Part shown: positions 61,592 to 64,000 of the stretch, piece by piece
Layout of the letters: every line of letters begins with the position of its first letter
How positions within the stretch are numbered: the first letter of the stretch is position 1
Assembly (NCBI RefSeq): GCF_047663525.1
Contig: NC_092612.1
Span: 2,079,501 to 2,143,500 of the forward strand
DNA length: 64,000 nucleotides
From: Anas platyrhynchos
Lineage: Eukaryota > Chordata > Aves > Anseriformes > Anatidae
Direction of reading: 5' to 3'
Made by a program: the position numbers and the translations under genes
Notes under the pieces: model-generated
The model's input: the letters and a program-made list of their open reading frames with translations, nothing else
Database searches by the model: none
Told to the model about the DNA's origin: nothing

Positions 61592-62023
61592 ATGTCTTCC
61601 TACAGACAGCTGTGCAACTACCAGAGCTTCAATCCATGTGAGGTGACCTGCCCACAGCCCCTCGCCAGCGCCTGGAACGAGCCATGCATCACATCATGTG
61701 GTGACTCCAGGGCGGTGGTCTACCCACCCCCTGTTGTCATCACTTTTCCTGGGCCAATTCTCAGCTCCTGTCCTCAGGAAAGCATAGTGGGATCCTCAGC
61801 ACCAGCTGGCATTTGGAACTCACTTGGCTATGGGGAATCTTATGGCTACAGAGGCTCTCTGGTTTATGGGGGATCACAGGGGAGCAAATTTTCATACCCT
61901 TATTGCTCTCAGAGATTCAGTGGCTACCACTTTAGGAAGAGTGAGCCCTGCCAAACCCAGCAAGAATATACTTGCACCAAGAGCAGTCAGGATAGTGAAT
62001 GCAAGATCCAAACTCAAGCATAG
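61592..62023 (+). CDS. Gene J: corneous beta-protein with polar Gln/Cys tail
   Basis: The predicted protein has 143 residues, [10 protein letters not shown] onward. Exon 2 starts at 61571 after gtttcag, 21 nt before the ATG. The core is at about 38-69: [17 protein letters not shown]. Position 28, Cys in most relatives, is Trp (AWNEP, codon TGG). A short Gly/Tyr segment (79-98) is followed not by a Gly-rich end but by about 30 polar residues with Gln, Lys and three Cys ([20 protein letters not shown]). Such Gln and Lys residues could be transglutaminase substrates; this is inference. The N-terminus is closest to genes K and I. The intron is 955 bp. Confidence 0.93.
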   Translation: MSSYRQLCNYQSFNPCEVTCPQPLASAWNEPCITSCGDSRAVVYPPPVVITFPGPILSSCPQESIVGSSAPAGIWNSLGYGESYGYRGSLVYGGSQGSKFSYPYCSQRFSGYHFRKSEPCQTQQEYTCTKSSQDSECKIQTQA

Positions 62024-62449
62024 GATGAGCAAGAGAAGTTTCTAAGATGCTGCCTTAAAAAGGCTGAATCTTGTTAAAATTTTATATTTGTGCTCATATC
62101 TGCTTCTACACTTCTTCCTCCTTCATTATAAGCATGCTTTTCTATTCTTCTTGTGGTCCAGATTTTCAAATGCATTAGCATTGCTTCTACATTCACTCTT
62201 ATATTTTACACCAAGCATAATGGAAGAGTTGTGATGCTATGATCTGATGCTGCCTGATGTCCATCAAGGACTATGTTAAGGGATGAAAACTGGACCAGTC
62301 CATCACACTTACAGCTACAGAAGAAGAAAAGAACACTGTGCTTGAAATGAAGTTTCCTGAACAAGAAGCCTCAGTTGTTAAAGCCTCAAATTCTCCAGTT
62401 TCTGTATAAACGTGTTGTTTCTATTGTAAACCTTCCAGCTTTATCTCCT

Positions 62450-62455
62450 ATTAAA
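62450..62455 (+). other. Gene J poly(A) signal ATTAAA
   Basis: 427 nt after the stop, followed by TGCATTAT after 9 nt. Confidence 0.65.
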
Positions 62456-62499
62456 AAGTCATGCTGCATTATAATATTAGCATTCTAGTTTTCTCTTCT

Positions 62500-64000
62500 A
62501 TGTGTTTTATAACACAACATGGTTGAAAGAATCTCCTACGCAAAACATTGGTGCTTTCTTTCTAGTTAAGTCCCATAGCAGGAGGGAAACAAAACCCCTA
62601 AATAATCAATAGCATCATGCTGGTCTTCTTCTCAACAATGAGTTTTCCCATACTGTTGTTTGCTTTATCCCTTGCATTTCTAGAAAACTACCAGAGGCAG
62701 AAAGCAATACAGGGAATGGAAAAGAGATGTATCACAGTTTTCATGCCCAGACACAGCATAACAAAAGAGCATAGGACATTTACTGTAAAACAGGAGCTAG
62801 CTAAGTACACCTGGCACAATGTGCAGCAGAGGTGCAGATTTGATCTTCTAGTACACTTTTGTTAAGACAGTGAACTAAAAGAGCCCAGATCTGGAAATCA
62901 AGCAGGGTTACTATACACTGCTCTGCTAAAGAGATGTAATGTGATAGCAAGCTACATCTGAGAGATTGCTTAGCTAAACGCACTATTTAGTGCTTCCAGC
63001 TGGTCCCTGAGCACTGTTGGGTCACTGCTCCCTACTTTCTGAGAACTTCCTGCACCTGCTTCACTTTAATGTAGCCTTTTCTTGGTCATCTAAACTATTC
63101 TCAGAAATGTGAGTTTGTTGACCTTCTTCAGATTCCAACTTATGCTCCTTATTTCTTAGGTTTCCAGTAGGATACTCCTTTTCTCTGTACAATAACAAGA
63201 AGCTAAGGTACTAAAATATATCTGCTATTGGTTAATTGTAATCTCAGCTGGGGTACTTCTATGCTCTCAGAACGCTGACTATGAACATACAGAACAGGGA
63301 AGAAGATTCAAGTTTCTTGTATCTCAGACTTGGGTTTCATTGTTAAATAACTTCTTGTCTCTGGGAAGCTGCCTCTCTTGCTGTGCCCCATGCAATATTC
63401 CCTCTTCACTTCTCTATGTCACGTAGAACTATAATAAGCTAATATTCATTTTTTATTACTCTGTTATATGTAATTAGAATAGTTCTGGATTAAACAAAAA
63501 ACAAACAAAAACACACACACAAAACAAACAAACAAAAACAAACAAACAAAAAACATAGAAATGCACAGGAAGTATGGTTGAACTATACTGGCTATTGAGA
63601 ACTTCACAATAGTCCTGAAAATTTTAACTAAGGGCTGGGTAGTTTTCTCACACCTGGCTCCTTGTAAAGATTAAATCACATACGCAGGCAAGCCTAGCAT
63701 GTTGTAAGCAGAGTTTCCTGATGAATGAATCCATAGGCATTAAATAAACACTAGGTCTGTGAGAGCATAATATTAATCTCACTGATCTCTAAGATAAGGG
63801 GATGGTTTGGTTCAATTGGTTTGCAGAGGCTGCAGTATCCCAAAACAGAAAGCAAACATATATAGTATTTGGATGCAATCACAAGTGTTTGTTGGAAGCA
63901 AGAACTATACAGGTTAAGCAAAATAAAGGAAAGTATACAAGATGGACCTCAGTGTTTGACAAACAGGACAACTTGGTAATCTACATGGAATGTGTTCAGT
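62500..64000. other. Right-edge intergenic, no gene recognised
   Basis: AT-rich. An AAAC/CA-rich simple repeat covers about 63495-63555. The frame at 62617-62865 has a hydrophobic start but no family match and no CBP-type exon layout. Confidence 0.5.

Overview
The window reads as avian genomic DNA. It holds several antisense CR1 LINE 3' ends of the type abundant in bird genomes, and a run of small two-exon genes encoding corneous beta-proteins (CBPs, also called beta-keratins). Such genes cluster in the epidermal differentiation complex (EDC) of sauropsids. CBPs carry a beta-sheet core of about 34 residues. The core pairs into dimers and 3.4-nm filaments that fill cornified cells of scale, beak, claw and interfollicular epidermis. 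None of the genes here has the MSCYDLC-type N-terminus of feather beta-keratins; all are scale/keratinocyte-like or divergent types.

I count eleven genes. They share one architecture: TATA box, short noncoding exon 1 ending at GTAAGT, one intron of 0.3 to 2.3 kb, and an exon 2 carrying the whole CDS about 20 nt after the acceptor. Left to right: gene A (CDS 3041-4009, +, an EDC protein without a beta core); B (10896-11387, +, CBP with a charged tail); C (20583-21155, +, Gly/Met-rich CBP); D (23959-24543, -, Gly/Met-rich CBP); E (28418-29155, -) and F (32344-33057, +), a head-to-head Gly/Ser/Tyr-rich pair; G (39253-39762, +, Cys/Pro-repeat CBP); H (48176-48619, +); K (50838-51218, -) and I (55914-56294, +), a second head-to-head pair; and J (61592-62023, +).

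The genes fall into subgroups. B and G share a C-terminal CSYxxSxxWxHPC motif, long introns and a similar promoter. C and D are convergent and share a YAPP core variant. E/F and K/I are inverted duplicates that look alike mainly in exon 2. E and F show no difference over about 440 bp of coding sequence although their introns and promoters have diverged, which suggests gene conversion.

Two cis features recur. One is a TGCACAAA-like element about 40-55 bp upstream of the TATA box in B, C, E, G and J. The other is an ATTAAA poly(A) hexamer followed 7-9 nt later by TGCA in most genes. The spaces between genes are AT-rich and contain CR1 fragments, homopolymer and simple repeats, and no further gene I can support. 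No RNA genes, CRISPR arrays or retroviral elements were recognised.
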